64,000 bases of DNA from Arcuatula senhousia (GCA_963971305.1 OZ020307.1:10429501-10493500); one strand, 5' to 3'. Positions 21,772 to 31,487 are shown, counted from the first letter of the stretch. The notes: generated by a model not told the origin, from the letters alone. Numbers and translations: made by a program.

Positions 21772-22513
21772 AGACTATTGAACATATACTGTTTCATTGT
21801 TGTTGATCTCAGGGAGAGACTGTAAATAGAACATTATTGTGTTTAAACTTTGTTACATTTTTACTTTGTTCAATTCCAAAGAGGAAATTAAAATGATATG
21901 CTGTTCGTTATTTCCTGTTGTAAAGTCTGTCCGGTGTGTCCCTAAATGTTTCATGTGTCCTTCGGATGAGACGTAAAACCGATGCCCCGTGTTGTAGCAG
22001 ATCCCACGGCTACCGCACGTAAAAGAACCCTTATAACAAGCTAACTTGTTAGTGGTCCGTATGTGACCGGTTGTAAGGCAAAATTTTTCAATACCGGATT
22101 TTTTGGCAAATTACAATTTTAAGTGGCTTTTAAATTAAATTTTTGATTAAGGTTTACATGGTCAAAATTCAAATCTAATTTCCCGATCTCATTCCACACG
22201 CACTCGCAAAATGTTTGACATGCAATTCTGAAGTTTTAATGTAGATGCACCGTTCCCTCAAGCTTCATGTTTTCAATTTCACAAGTTTGTTTTTGATGTT
22301 TATGAAGGTTTTGGACTTTGGAAGCTTTGTGCTTTTGTTCCCAGCAAATAGTGACTGAGGAAAATGCTACAGTACAAGTAGCGGTATTTTATTGTGAAAG
22401 TCCATGAAAGAGAATAGTAGTGGGTTCTCTATTGTTATGGTGTATTTATTTTATTCATTGGCATCAGAACAGATAAGTGAATGCGAGGACGCATTCTTCG
22501 GAGGCGTGGGTAA
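21772..22513 (+). other. gypsy 3' untranslated region
   Basis: This is 742 bp without an ORF. It contains the molluscan dispersed core around 21965-22035 (ATGAGACGTAAAACCGATGC ... GCACGTAAAAGAACCC). Just before the 3' LTR lies a perfect stem GAATGCG-AGGA-CGCATTC (22479-22496) followed by GGAGGCGTGGG, which may act as the polypurine tract although it is not pure. Confidence 0.6.
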
Positions 22514-23327
22514 TGTAACGAAATTTTAATAGATGAATTGCACGCCAAAACTGTTTCATTCCCCTCCACAATTCTTACCTCGGAACATAAACAAAACGCA
22601 ATTTATCGGTACGTTAATATTATATCTTTATTAACATGATTAAGGGTTTTAAACTATGATGATTCTGTCTATTAAAGTCTAATTTATATTTGCATTAAGA
22701 AGGAATCATAAGGAAAGTGCGCATTGTTTTAATTACGCTTATCGCTAAGTAAATAACTTCCCTGTTTACATTGTTTATATAATTCTATTTATATACATTT
22801 GTAATGCACACGTTCGGAACTAAATTATCTAGAGTTTTTCTTAGTTAAGACGATAACAGTATTTTCTATTACTTCAAAACGCATTAATGATTAAGATTTT
22901 TGGTATCGCCCATCAAACTTGGTATCGTCCAAAGCCTACGTCATCATGTCATATATAAACGCAAAACACTGGTTATTCTTGGTCATTCTGTTGTTGATCG
23001 TGAACGGTTTAATAGGTAATAATAAATACGGGTAAATACTTATAAGAGAAATACTGAGCGCAATCGCCCAGCCTGAATAAGGCTTAGGATTAGCTTGGTA
23101 TAATTAAAGTATAACGTTCACAAGCGGATGCGCTATATTGAGATTGCGCATTACCGAGGTTAGTTTGACCAGGAGCGGATCCGCCGATAGCGGATGCGCA
23201 TTATCGTAATACAACTGCGGATTTGTCTATAGATTACAAGTCATTAAACTTCATCACACAAATACATCCCTATTCAAGATACCTCAAAGTCTTGATACGA
23301 ACCTAGACTACACGTTACCACGTTACA
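22514..23327 (+). repeat. gypsy 3' LTR
   Basis: The 814 bp match the 5' LTR at a constant offset of 7419 and are flanked on the right by the target duplication TAGAG (23328-23332). Only one substitution was noticed by eye. Confidence 0.95.
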
Positions 23328-23332
23328 TAGAG

Positions 23333-24358
23333 ATTGAATGGTGGCAGCAAAATATTTTATTCAAGAATGGTAAAGATATAAGGCCCCCCAAAATAGAGCA
23401 TTATATTGAAACTGATGCGTCTAAGGCTGGTTGGGGTGCAGATTTTGAAGAAAACAGAGCTGGTGGTAGGTGGTCAGAAAGTGAATCCGTTTTGCATATC
23501 AATTTATTAGAATGTAAGGCAGTATTTTTTGCTTTGCTTAGTTTATGCAATCATTTACATGACACCCATTTGTGTATTCGTAGTGATAACAGTACTACCG
23601 TTGCTTATATAAATAATCAGGGTGGCTCAGTTTTGTCATTGAACTCACAGGTTAAAGAAATTTGGCTTTGGGCTAAGGAGAAGAACATTTTTCTTACGGC
23701 TGTTCATATAAAGGGCAAAGCAAATGTTTCGGCTGATTATATGTCAAGAAATTTCAGTGATTCTACTGAGTGGAAACTTAATGAAAAGGTATTTGAAAAG
23801 ATTTGTAGATCAAATTTTATGCCTGATGTGGATTTATTTGCTTCCAGATTGAATTCTCAAATTTCTAAGTATGTTTCTTGGTTCCCAGAACCAAATGCTT
23901 TTGCTTCAGATGCATTTAGTATTTCATGGTCAGAATTTAATCCCTATTTATTTCCTCCTTTCAGCTTGGTGGACAGAGTGCTAAGCAAGATCCAAGACGA
24001 TCAGGTGAGCAAAGCAATTTTGATTGTACCGATGTGGTCTACACAGCATTGGTACCCCACTTTATTAAGTTTGCTAATTGGTATTCCAAAAATGCTTCCA
24101 AATGTAAAAAGTTTACTAAGATTGGTACACAACAAAAAGACACATCCATTGTGCCGAAACCATTTGTTTCTTGTCGCATGCATAGTATCAGGTCAGCACT
24201 CAAAAATAGAGGATTTTCAAAAAACTCTATCCGATATATCTCCCAATCATGGAGAAGGTCAACTGCGAAGCAGTATGACCTGGCATGGAACAAATGGCTT
24301 ATTTGGTGTAACCAAAGGAAAATTAGTGCCTTACAGCCCACTGAGGGTCAAATTTTAA
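23333..24358 (+). CDS. DIRS RNase H and methyltransferase-like region (C-terminal half of the RT/RNase H ORF)
   Basis: The frame continues from 15094. It starts with IEWWQQN and RPPKIEHYIETDASKAGWGA, then LLECKAVFFALL and IRSDNSTTVAYINNQGG, giving the RNase H acidic residues D, E and D. A conserved DIRS segment follows: PDVDLFASRLNSQ, WFPEPNAFASDAFSISW, NPYLFPPFSLV, LIVPMWSTQHWYP. This is the position where DIRS elements carry a DAM-like methyltransferase domain. Here the usual DPPY-type motif reads FPPF, so activity is doubtful. The last 325 bases overlap the recombinase ORF in another frame, as is normal for DIRS. Confidence 0.85.
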   Translation: MEWWQQNILFKNGKDIRPPKIEHYIETDASKAGWGADFEENRAGGRWSESESVLHINLLECKAVFFALLSLCNHLHDTHLCIRSDNSTTVAYINNQGGSVLSLNSQVKEIWLWAKEKNIFLTAVHIKGKANVSADYMSRNFSDSTEWKLNEKVFEKICRSNFMPDVDLFASRLNSQISKYVSWFPEPNAFASDAFSISWSEFNPYLFPPFSLVDRVLSKIQDDQVSKAILIVPMWSTQHWYPTLLSLLIGIPKMLPNVKSLLRLVHNKKTHPLCRNHLFLVACIVSGQHSKIEDFQKTLSDISPNHGEGQLRSSMTWHGTNGLFGVTKGKLVPYSPLRVKF

Positions 24359-25140
24359 ATTATTTAGGCGACTTAGCATTACAGAATAAATCGTATAGTG
24401 TGATTAATACACACAAGTCTGTATTATGTCAAACCCTTTCTTTATGTGGTTTTTCATTTAGTGATAATTCAGTTTTATCCCGTTTTATGAAGGGAGTTTA
24501 TATTGCTAAACCACCAAAACCTAGATACAGTTGCACATGGGATGTGAATAAAGTGCTAAATTACTTAATTACTCTATGGCCATTAGAGAATTTATCTCTT
24601 AAGGAGTTAACACTGAAGTTAGTAGCTCTTTTGGCTTTGTGTACAGCACAGAGAGTTCAATCTCTGGTCAAGTTAAAATTAAGTCTGCTCTCAGATTTTG
24701 GAGACAAAATAGTTTTTTCCTTGGATGAACTTACAAAAACATCCAGACCAAGTCAGGTGCCGCAGGCAATAAATATTGAGAAATTTACAAATAAAAGACT
24801 ATGTGCGTTGCACACACTTAAACATTATTTGAAAATCACTGCAAATATTAGAAAAAGTGACAAGCTTCTTATTTCATTCAAAACGTATAAAGAGGTTTCT
24901 TCTTCAACTTTGTCTAGGTGGTTGAAAATAGTTTTAGATATGTCAGGAATTGATACATCAATTTTTACTGCTCATTCTTTTCGTGGTGCATCAACATCTA
25001 AAGCTTTAGCGTGTGGAGTTTCTATGAAGGAGATTTTAAAAACTGCTAACTGGTCGAATGCCAATACATTTTACAAATTCTACAATAGACAGTCAGATTC
25101 CTCATATTCTAATGCTGTGTTAAACATTCCTAAAGATTGA
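24034..25140 (+). CDS. DIRS tyrosine recombinase
   Basis: This 368-residue frame begins with a GTG codon inside the RNase H ORF, so the start is uncertain; the first in-frame ATG lies near 24178. Catalytic residues of the tyrosine-recombinase fold are visible: R207 in CTAQRVQSL, H314 and R317 in AHSFRGAST, and a tyrosine in FYKFYNR (Y350 by alignment of the motif, Y347 the alternative), with W340 in TANWSNAN. The enzyme is thought to insert the circular cDNA. The frame is intact to the TGA at 25138-25140. The core-binding N-terminal part (SRNSIRYISQSWRRSTAKQYD-like region, about codons 60-90) is also present. Confidence 0.92.
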   Translation: MVYTALVPHFIKFANWYSKNASKCKKFTKIGTQQKDTSIVPKPFVSCRMHSIRSALKNRGFSKNSIRYISQSWRRSTAKQYDLAWNKWLIWCNQRKISALQPTEGQILNYLGDLALQNKSYSVINTHKSVLCQTLSLCGFSFSDNSVLSRFMKGVYIAKPPKPRYSCTWDVNKVLNYLITLWPLENLSLKELTLKLVALLALCTAQRVQSLVKLKLSLLSDFGDKIVFSLDELTKTSRPSQVPQAINIEKFTNKRLCALHTLKHYLKITANIRKSDKLLISFKTYKEVSSSTLSRWLKIVLDMSGIDTSIFTAHSFRGASTSKALACGVSMKEILKTANWSNANTFYKFYNRQSDSSYSNAVLNIPKD

Positions 25141-25497
25141 TTCTTGTCTCATCTTTTTTAGCTGACAGGGAGTCATCGCTGAAGTGATTATTGGATAGTG
25201 CTCAGTGGAAAGTCAGAGGATTTGTTTCTAGATGGACATTTTATTTTGAAGAACATTAAGAGGGAAAGAATACTTATTTTTTCTTGATATTCAATATATG
25301 TTTTGTTGAAGTAATATGTGGGAAGATAAAATAAAAGTTGGGTTATTGTATTTTTTATTTCCACTTACAAAATATATCTACATCATGCTACATATGTAGT
25401 TGTGCAGGAGGAGATCTGATGATCTTACCGGTAAATTGATAGAGATGTGGTTAAGTGTTCAGAAGTCATAAAAAATGATTTGTTGATTCTTTAAAGA

Positions 25498-25623
25498 TTT
25501 CATATTAAACCAGAGAAAGCCTGGAGGCTTTATGATAGAGAATGAACCCTCATCCAAGCATCTGCAGGATGTGCTGGATGAGGATTATTCTCTGAGTAAG
25601 CCGTAAGGCTTCGAGGGTTTAAT
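25498..25623 (+). repeat. DIRS internal complementary region
   Basis: Bases 25498-25546 are the reverse complement of the left outer end (GAGAAAGCCTGGAGGCTTTA), and 25543-25623 the reverse complement of the right outer end (GGATGTGCTGGATGAGGATT). The join reads GATAGAGAATGAACCC and represents the junction of the predicted circle. This region templates full-length ends during reverse transcription. Confidence 0.9.
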
Positions 25624-25692
25624 TACCCTCCCGAATTTGCTTTGGCATTCCCTCCCTTTTAGTTTACCAAATCATTTATTTATCTTTAAATT

Positions 25693-25912
25693 AAGCGCGC
25701 CTTCAGGGTGTCTCGGGATTTTATACAGCATGGGTAGAATCACCCGTGCATAGCAATCAGCTGATTCTATTTGTTTTTAGTTACTTTAAATAGAAAGGCA
25801 CGTGGCTACTTTGTTGACACAATTTCATATTAAACCCTCGAAGCCTTACGGCTTACTCAGAGAATAATCCTCATCCAGCACATCCTGCAGATGCTTGGAT
25901 GAGGGTTCATTC
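25693..25912 (-). repeat. DIRS right inverted terminal repeat
   Basis: The inner 144 bases (25693-25836) invert 12574-12717; the outer 76 bases (CCCTCGAAGCCTTACGGCTT to GGGTTCATTC) are unique to this end and recur inverted in the internal complementary region. The element ends at about 25912, where LINE sequence resumes. Confidence 0.88.
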
Positions 25913-26460
25913 TAGTATGTATGTTGATCAGATTGGCAGCATTACGGGTACTATGTACAATATATACAATAATACAGACATACAATGCAGCAAACAACAT
26001 TATCACAAATTTCACATTATACATTCAATAAATATAATATAAAACAAGTATGTTTTAGCCGGGAGGACACGCTTTTTTATTTATGATTTTTATCAACTTA
26101 CACAGTTTAATTAATTTGAATCTATTTTTTGTTGCCATGATATCCTTAAATTTCAAGATATTTGGACTTCTAGTCAGCTGTTTACTGATCAGTTTCTTTC
26201 TATCATCTGATAAGGATTGACATTCTAGAACATAATGAAATTCGTCTCCTATACATGTACTTTCATTACATAGGTTACATTTTCTATTTTGACGTTCGAC
26301 GTTATTCCATCTTCCCGTTTCGATGGGAAGTTTATGATTGCATGTTCTAAATTTACAAAGTGATATAGAATCTTTTTTGTTCAGTGTTTCAAAATAATGC
26401 TTTGGAGTACCCGTACTTAATCCTCCTATTGAATTTGTTACAATGGAAGTTGATCTCTCT
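25913..26460 (-). pseudogene. LINE remnants flanking the DIRS on the right
   Basis: Bases 25913-25946 read on the minus strand give NAANLINIHT and complete the LINE ORF that continues at 12542. From about 26460 down to 26090 a different LINE C-terminus is readable: CNHKLPIETGRWN, QNRKCNLCNESTCIGDEFHYVLECQ, then FKDIMATKNRFKLIKLCK. It is followed by an AT-rich 3' tail reaching roughly 25950. This implies a 5'-truncated LINE 3' end inserted next to the older LINE ORF. Confidence 0.6.
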
Positions 26461-27413
26461 GATCAGTTTAAACTCACATATATGAAGAGGAGATTATCTT
26501 GTTGTATGAAGGAAAAATTTTCCTAGTATAAAAGATTACCTGTTGAAAATTTCACATTGGCAAAATAGCTCAAAAATGGTATTTATACAAAAGAAAAAAG
26601 TGCTTAATAAATGTCAAAGAGATGTTTAAAACACTAGATTCATAAAAGAAAATTATTTAGTTGCAAAAATCATTAATATAAGCAATTTCTCTCAGAGATA
26701 GGAGTTTTTCCTTCAGGTAAAAATCATCTACCTACAATGTATGAGTAGTTTTCATTTTCAATGAAGGTGCAAGTTAAACTGATAAAAAAGATTAGCTTCT
26801 ATCATTACAAAATTCTATAGATAGATTAAGCACCAGTTCCCCAAAGTACCTTGATTGAGTTCCTGTTCAGCTTTGGGGAATGAAACATTTAATTGGCTAT
26901 AACATTTCCAGTCAGGTGAGCTAAAAATCATCTAACAATTTTAACATTTTTTGCTTTACATTAAAACTACAAAGGACTAGATGATAAAAATGATCTGTAA
27001 GAAAATAAAACTTGATCATCAAGCATCAAGGAAATTAATAATACAATGTTTAAAATATAGATTTCTTTAATACATATTTCATGCAGTAGGGTTATCTGGA
27101 AGTCTCAATTCATGGCAATTTTTTCATAAATATTTTATGATTTAAAACAACATGTATATTTCTTACCAATTAATCTTATATTTTCCTTTAAAAAATATTT
27201 TCAGACATACATGTATCAATAATTTTATGTCAGTAAACCTAGAGTGGGTTTTACACAAAACTGCTAGTACCCGCAAAATAAATTCTTTTAAAGAAATATT
27301 GCACAATCTTGAATGATAGTACATGGATAACACTCAGGTAATCTTATTAAAACGACAAGGAACTTGAATATCAATGGTTATTTCTTAAATCTCATTTAGT
27401 AGAAAATACCACT
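26461..27413. other. no recognised gene
   Basis: The stretch is AT-rich. Bases 26858-26925 are the reverse complement of the short repeat at 11692-11752 (CTGTTCAGCTTTGGGGAA). Nothing coding is recognised. Confidence 0.4.
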
Positions 27414-27732
27414 TTACAATCCGTCCGATTTAACTATGGACTTTCGATTGAAGCGTGCAAACACAACAACGAGCCAAACGGTAACAAAAACCGCAAATCG
27501 TCACAGTAAGAAAAACAAACGTCAGCCAGACCATTCATCAATATCCAATCAGATTTAATGTTTGCACGACCCATTCGTTCAATCAATGTATTTTTATGTA
27601 ATCAAATGTAACGATTTGTGGTTTTGTTAACGATTGGCTTTGTTCATGACGACGTGAATTTTCATTGTTGTGTTTGCACACTTCACTTTATGCTACAGTT
27701 GTAAGTCCATATTTAAATCGGACGGGTTGTAA
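27414..27732. mobile_element. palindromic MITE, 319 bp
   Basis: The ends TTACAATCCGTCCGATTTAA and its inverse (27704-27732) pair over 29 bases with two mismatches. Internal arms also pair (GTGCAAACACAACAA against TTGTTGTGTTTGCAC; CCGCAAATCGT against ACGATTTGTGG). There is no ORF. No clear target duplication was found, so the superfamily is open. Confidence 0.75.
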
Positions 27733-27921
27733 GTGTTGTGAAGAAAACAAATCTTTCTCATATAAAATCTTTGTCTCTGTCAAGCCACTAGGTATTTAGT
27801 TGTTGAAAAAATATGTATTTGTAACATAATAATTATAACATTTAAAGGCACTAACTATGTAAATGAAATGAGGACATTCTGGACAACAAAGTTATTATAG
27901 CTAATAAGTAAACGATCAATA

Positions 27922-29843
27922 AAAAGAGGCTCCTAGGAGCCTGAATCGCTTACCCGATTTAAATGACTGATGGAATGAAAATATTTTGGGGCATCTGAGG
28001 CAAAAAACTTCAATTAAGGATCATTATACAACTTCCACCTATGAAGGCTTTTGTAGAGCACATATAGCCAATATTTAAGCAAACAAAATCTTTAAAAAAA
28101 AAACATGAAAAATGCTATTTTTCACCTTTAAAGGGCTAAGGGGTTAATTATCTGACAACTTTGACACAATAAAAACTTTTGTAGAGCTAAATGAGCTTAA
28201 TTTTTAAGCAAGTAACAGCTTTTCTCTATCTGCTGTAGTTTCCATTCTATAAGCCAAAACCAAGAAAAAAATATATGCTATTTTCATCTTTATAGGTCCA
28301 TAACCCCAATAAGGGGTCATCTGACAACTTCGACCCAATAAAGACTTTTGTAGGGCTCAATGAGTTGAAGGTCTAAGGGAGCAAAAGCTTTTCTCTATCT
28401 GTTATAGTTTTCATTCTATATGCCAATAAAAAGCTTCGCCGAGCGCAGCATGATACGACCGCAACATGTTGAACCCTGTACGTTTTAGGCCTAATATGGA
28501 TAGTCTATTGTTCTGGACACATGCAGCCCATGGTGGACTGACAAAGGTTTTTGACACATGCTTCTCTGATGGACTTTCAACCCAGGGGCTAAAAATATAA
28601 ATTTTGAATGTTGTATTCTACTCTTTAAAAGAATAATGTTTGAGGAAAAAATTAAAAATCGAACCAGAATTTTTTTAAAATTATGATTACAGCCCAAAAA
28701 ATTTATTCTTAAATTTAGAATCGCTACCTGACAAGAATAAATTTGCAAAAAAAATTTCAAAATCGGACCACAAATAAAAAAGCCCCATTTGGCCCCTAAT
28801 TACGTAATAGGGGGAAAAAGGGGGGGGGGGTCGCAAAAATTAATTCTTAATTTTGTATTCGCTAATTGACAAGAACAAACATGCAAAAAAAAATTTCAAA
28901 ATCGCACCAGAAATAAAAAAGTTTCAATTTCGGCCCCATTTGGCCCCTTATTACGTAATAAGGGGAAAAAGGGGGGGGTGGGGGGTCGCAAAAATTAATT
29001 CTTAATTTTGTATCCGCTATTTGACAAGAACCAACATGCAAAAAAAATTTTCAAAATCGGACCAGAAATAAAAAAGTTTCAATTTCGGCCCCTTTTGGCC
29101 CCTTATTACGTAACAGGTGAAAAAGGGGTGGGGGGTCCCAAAAATAAATTCTCAAATTTGGATTCGCTACTTGACAAAAATAAACTTGCAAAAAAAAAAT
29201 TTCAAAATCGGACCACAAATAAAAAAGTTTCAATTTTGGCCCCATTTGGCCCCTAATTACGTAACAGGGGGAAAAGGGGGGGTCGCAAAAATTAATTCTT
29301 AATTTTGTATCCGCTATTTGACAAGAACAAACATGTAAAAAAAATTTTCAAAAAAAAAAGTTTTTATTTTGGCCCCTTTTGGCCCCTAATTACACAACGG
29401 AGAAAAAGGGGGGCGCAAAAATTCATCAGGTTCATTCTTTTATTGTAAGAAACATTCTTGACAAATTTCACAGCAATAGGCCAATTATGACCAAAGTTAT
29501 GGTGGAAACAAGTAAAATATTTGAATTTTTTTCCCCTTTTGGGCCCCTAATTTCGAAACAAAAAAAGGGGGGAACCCCAAAATCAATCCCATTCATCCGT
29601 GTATTGTAAGGAACATCACTGTCAAATTTCATAGCAATTGGATAACTAGAACTAAAGTTATTGTGGAAACTAACAAAAAAGTAGTATTTTTGGCCCTTTT
29701 TTGGCCCCTAATTTCTAAACGAAAAATGGGGGGACCCCCAAAATCAATCCCATGCATCCTTTTATGGTAAGGAACATCATTGTAAAGTTTCATAGCAATC
29801 GGATAACTGGAACTAAAGTTATTGTGGAAACACTAAAAAGTTA

Positions 29844-29878
<35 letters not shown>

Positions 29879-30435
29879 AGCATCATACCATAATACGTCC
29901 GCAAATTTTTTGCGGTCGTATAAAAACACGAAAAAACGCTATTTTCCACCTTTAAAGGAACAAAACCCTTTATGGGGTCATCTGACAACTTCGACCATAA
30001 GCCAAGGAGACTTTAAATTTATAGAGCTCAATGAGCCAAAGGTTTAAGCAAGCAACAGCTCATCTCTATCTGTTATACATGTAGTTTTCATACTATAAAA
30101 AACATGAAAAAAATGCTATTTTTCACCTTTAAAGCTCCATAACCCCTATAAGGGGTCATCTGACAACTTCGACCCAATGGAGACTTTTGAAGAGCTTTTC
30201 ATGCTGAAAAAGGAATGTTGGAAGGTCTGACCCCCCCCTGTTCTATATTTTGCAACGGCTACAATTTTTAAAATCTTTGTAGAGGACATCTCAAAGTTGA
30301 CTTGTGTAAAGTGTAAAGTGTCAGAGAAGAAGACTTTTGAAGTAAAGTTAACAACGACAGACAATGACGATGACAACGTCAACAGATGCCAAGTGATGGC
30401 AATAGCTAACATGACCCTTTGGATCAGGTGAGCTA
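27922..30435 (-). mobile_element. AGGTGAGC-family element (copy 2), with a nested element
   Basis: The left hairpin AGGCTCCTAGGAGCCT (27925-27940) and right end CAGGTGAGCTA match the family at 10098-11286, as do the internal ~155 bp units (TTTTCTCTATCTG, GGGGTCATCTGACAAC). It is interrupted at about 28430 and resumes at about 29926 (ACACGAAAAAACGCTATTTT), which marks the nested element between them. Confidence 0.7.
28430..29925 (+). mobile_element. ATACGACCGCAA-family element with ~150 bp tandem core, nested
   Basis: Subterminal inverted repeats are ATACGACCGCAA (28453-28464) and TTGCGGTCGTAT (29910-29921). The right end is a 13 bp hairpin (ATACGTCCGCAAA / TTTGCGGTCGTAT, 29893-29921). After a unique 140 bp head come ~150 bp units with GGCCCCTTATTACGTAAT and AAAATCGGACCAGAAAT, then a second repeat type (TTTCATAGCAATTGG). 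A (GAC)n run after GTTAACGACG (29840-29880) closes the core. An inverted relative with the same ends but a different core is at 57003-58650. Confidence 0.7.
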
Positions 30436-30502
30436 AAAATGAACAAAAGAAAATATCATAATGGTTTTGTTATGCTGCCATTGCATTGCTATAAACAAAA
30501 GA

Positions 30503-30540
30503 CCCCCCCCCTCCCCCCCCCCCCCCCAAAAAAAAAAGAA
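30503..30540. repeat. poly-C/poly-A low-complexity tract
   Basis: A run of C broken by a single T is followed directly by ten A. It may be an assembly-error-prone site and has no further meaning visible. Confidence 0.7.
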
Positions 30541-30654
30541 GAAAAATATAAAAAAATAAAAAATAACTGATCAGATATGAATGAATGACATTCTCTTTTC
30601 TCTATTGCATACATTTCTTTTTTAATATGCATGAAACCTTTCATTTAGCCAATA

Positions 30655-30959
30655 CTAGTTTCTTTTAAATATAAAATCCAAAAGTTTCTTTCTCTTTGAT
30701 TCTTTCCTAGTGAAGTATATATCTTTTGTCAAACAATGAGTTATACAGCCGGGTGAAAAGTGTCCAGCAAGGTGGAAAGTACTGCTCTTCTTGCTTGGAT
30801 TGTACCTCTCATGGCTCATTGTCAACAAGACTTCAGTGAGAATATCAAGAAAGTGTGTCTTCTCTAGTTTGTCCAGGTCTTTACTGTACTGTTTTAACGT
30901 TGTGTAGAGTTGATTTAATAACCAGCTGCCAGAAGAAGGGGATCTTACTGCTAAGTTAC
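30655..30959 (-). CDS. caspase terminal exon
   Basis: The acceptor TTTCCTTTACAG precedes 30959. The exon carries AVRSPSSGSW, the p10 helices, LTKDIYF and a lysine-rich tail ending FIFKRN before the stop. The first codon is split with the previous exon (phase 1). Confidence 0.75.
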
Positions 30960-31487
30960 CTGTAAAGGAAAGAATTTAAGTCAATCATAGGAAGTAGAAC
31001 TCCTATTAGTGGAGAGAAAATGAATCAAGCACCAATCAAAGTACAAGATTATGAAAATCTGAGATAGAACTGAGAGATAGTAATTCATTTCAGTTGAAAC
31101 CTTTACTAATGACTTTGTTTGTTTACCTGAAATCAAGAACAACGTAATTACCTGAGAGAGAAGCAAACATAATCAGTGTATCTTCTGGACATGGTACTGT
31201 TGTTACCATGGGAACAATCACTGATGGTTTGATGGGCTTTTTCTTCCTTGGTTTAGGCTTTGGTTTGACTGAGTCTGGCTGTGACTTCTTGTCCTCTTCC
31301 TGGACCCAAGGTTTATCATCTTCAGTCTTACCCTTTGAATCTAAGGCACTTCCTGCTTCTTCTTCTGTCAAATTCTCCTGGACCCATGGTTTTCCTTCTT
31401 CTGTTTTACCCTTTGAATCTACCTCTTGGAATTTGGGATTGACTATCTCATGATTATGTGAACCAAGATCCTCTTCAATGTTCAGAT
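30655..31487 (-). CDS. caspase, C-terminal small-subunit (p10) part, two exons
   Basis: Minus-strand exons 31487-31152 (336 nt) and 30959-30655 (305 nt, ending at TAG 30657-30655) are joined by a GT...AG intron at phase 1. The joined reading gives VTTVPCPEDTLIMFASLSG then NLAVRSPSSGSWLLNQLY, LDILTEVLLTMSHERYNP and CLTKDIYFTRKE. These correspond to the caspase p10 blocks (P.eadfLla.st..G, SWR...GSWfiQ.L, LTK.LYF). Caspases cleave after aspartate in cell death and immunity; p10 supplies substrate-pocket residues, while the catalytic His/Cys lie in p20. The usual SWR is AVR here, keeping the arginine but losing the tryptophan/tyrosine. No p20 exon was found upstream in the window. The 5' part is missing, possibly in or beyond the assembly gap at 33781. 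Confidence 0.75.
31152..31487 (-). CDS. caspase exon: intersubunit linker and start of p10
   Basis: The acceptor TTTTGACAG precedes 31487 and the donor CAG|GTAATT follows 31152. The exon opens with an acidic stretch and a direct peptide repeat, DSKGKTEEGKPWVQE and DSKGKTEDDKPWVQE, 29 residues apart. Then comes a basic proline-rich stretch (KPKPKPRKKKPIKP) before the p10 strand. A plus-strand open frame over the same bases (31208-31453) is its shadow. Confidence 0.72.

Larger units (their letters stand above)
15095..23327 (+). mobile_element. Ty3/gypsy LTR retrotransposon, full length, nested in the DIRS
   Basis: This 8233 bp element has two 814 bp LTRs, a tRNA primer site, one gag-pol ORF of 1644 codons without stops, and a second ORF downstream of pol. 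It is flanked by a perfect 5 bp duplication TAGAG (15090-15094 and 23328-23332). It carries no internal damage that I can see, so it may be recently active. The clade is not assigned: there is no chromodomain, and a GPY/F-like tail is probable after the integrase core. Confidence 0.95.
12543..25912 (+). mobile_element. DIRS-type tyrosine-recombinase retrotransposon, split by a gypsy element
   Basis: All DIRS hallmarks are present. There are inverted terminal repeats (144 bp core, 12574-12717 against 25693-25836). An internal complementary region (25498-25623) is the reverse complement of the outer left end joined to the outer right end. The ORF order is gag-like, RT/RNase H, then a tyrosine recombinase overlapping it in another frame. 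There are no LTRs of its own. Without the gypsy insertion its length would be about 5.1 kb. RT, RNase H and recombinase frames are intact apart from the insertion, while the gag-like ORF has two frameshifts. Confidence 0.92.

Noticed and set aside
23333..23350. TGGTGGCAGC next to the gypsy 3' LTR resembling the primer binding site
   Set aside because: It encodes EWWQQ of the DIRS ORF; the match to the primer site at 15914 is only 10 bases and the target duplication shows it is host sequence.
31208..31453. Plus-strand ORF over the caspase exon
   Set aside because: It is the antisense shadow of the minus-strand exon, which has splice sites and p10 motifs.
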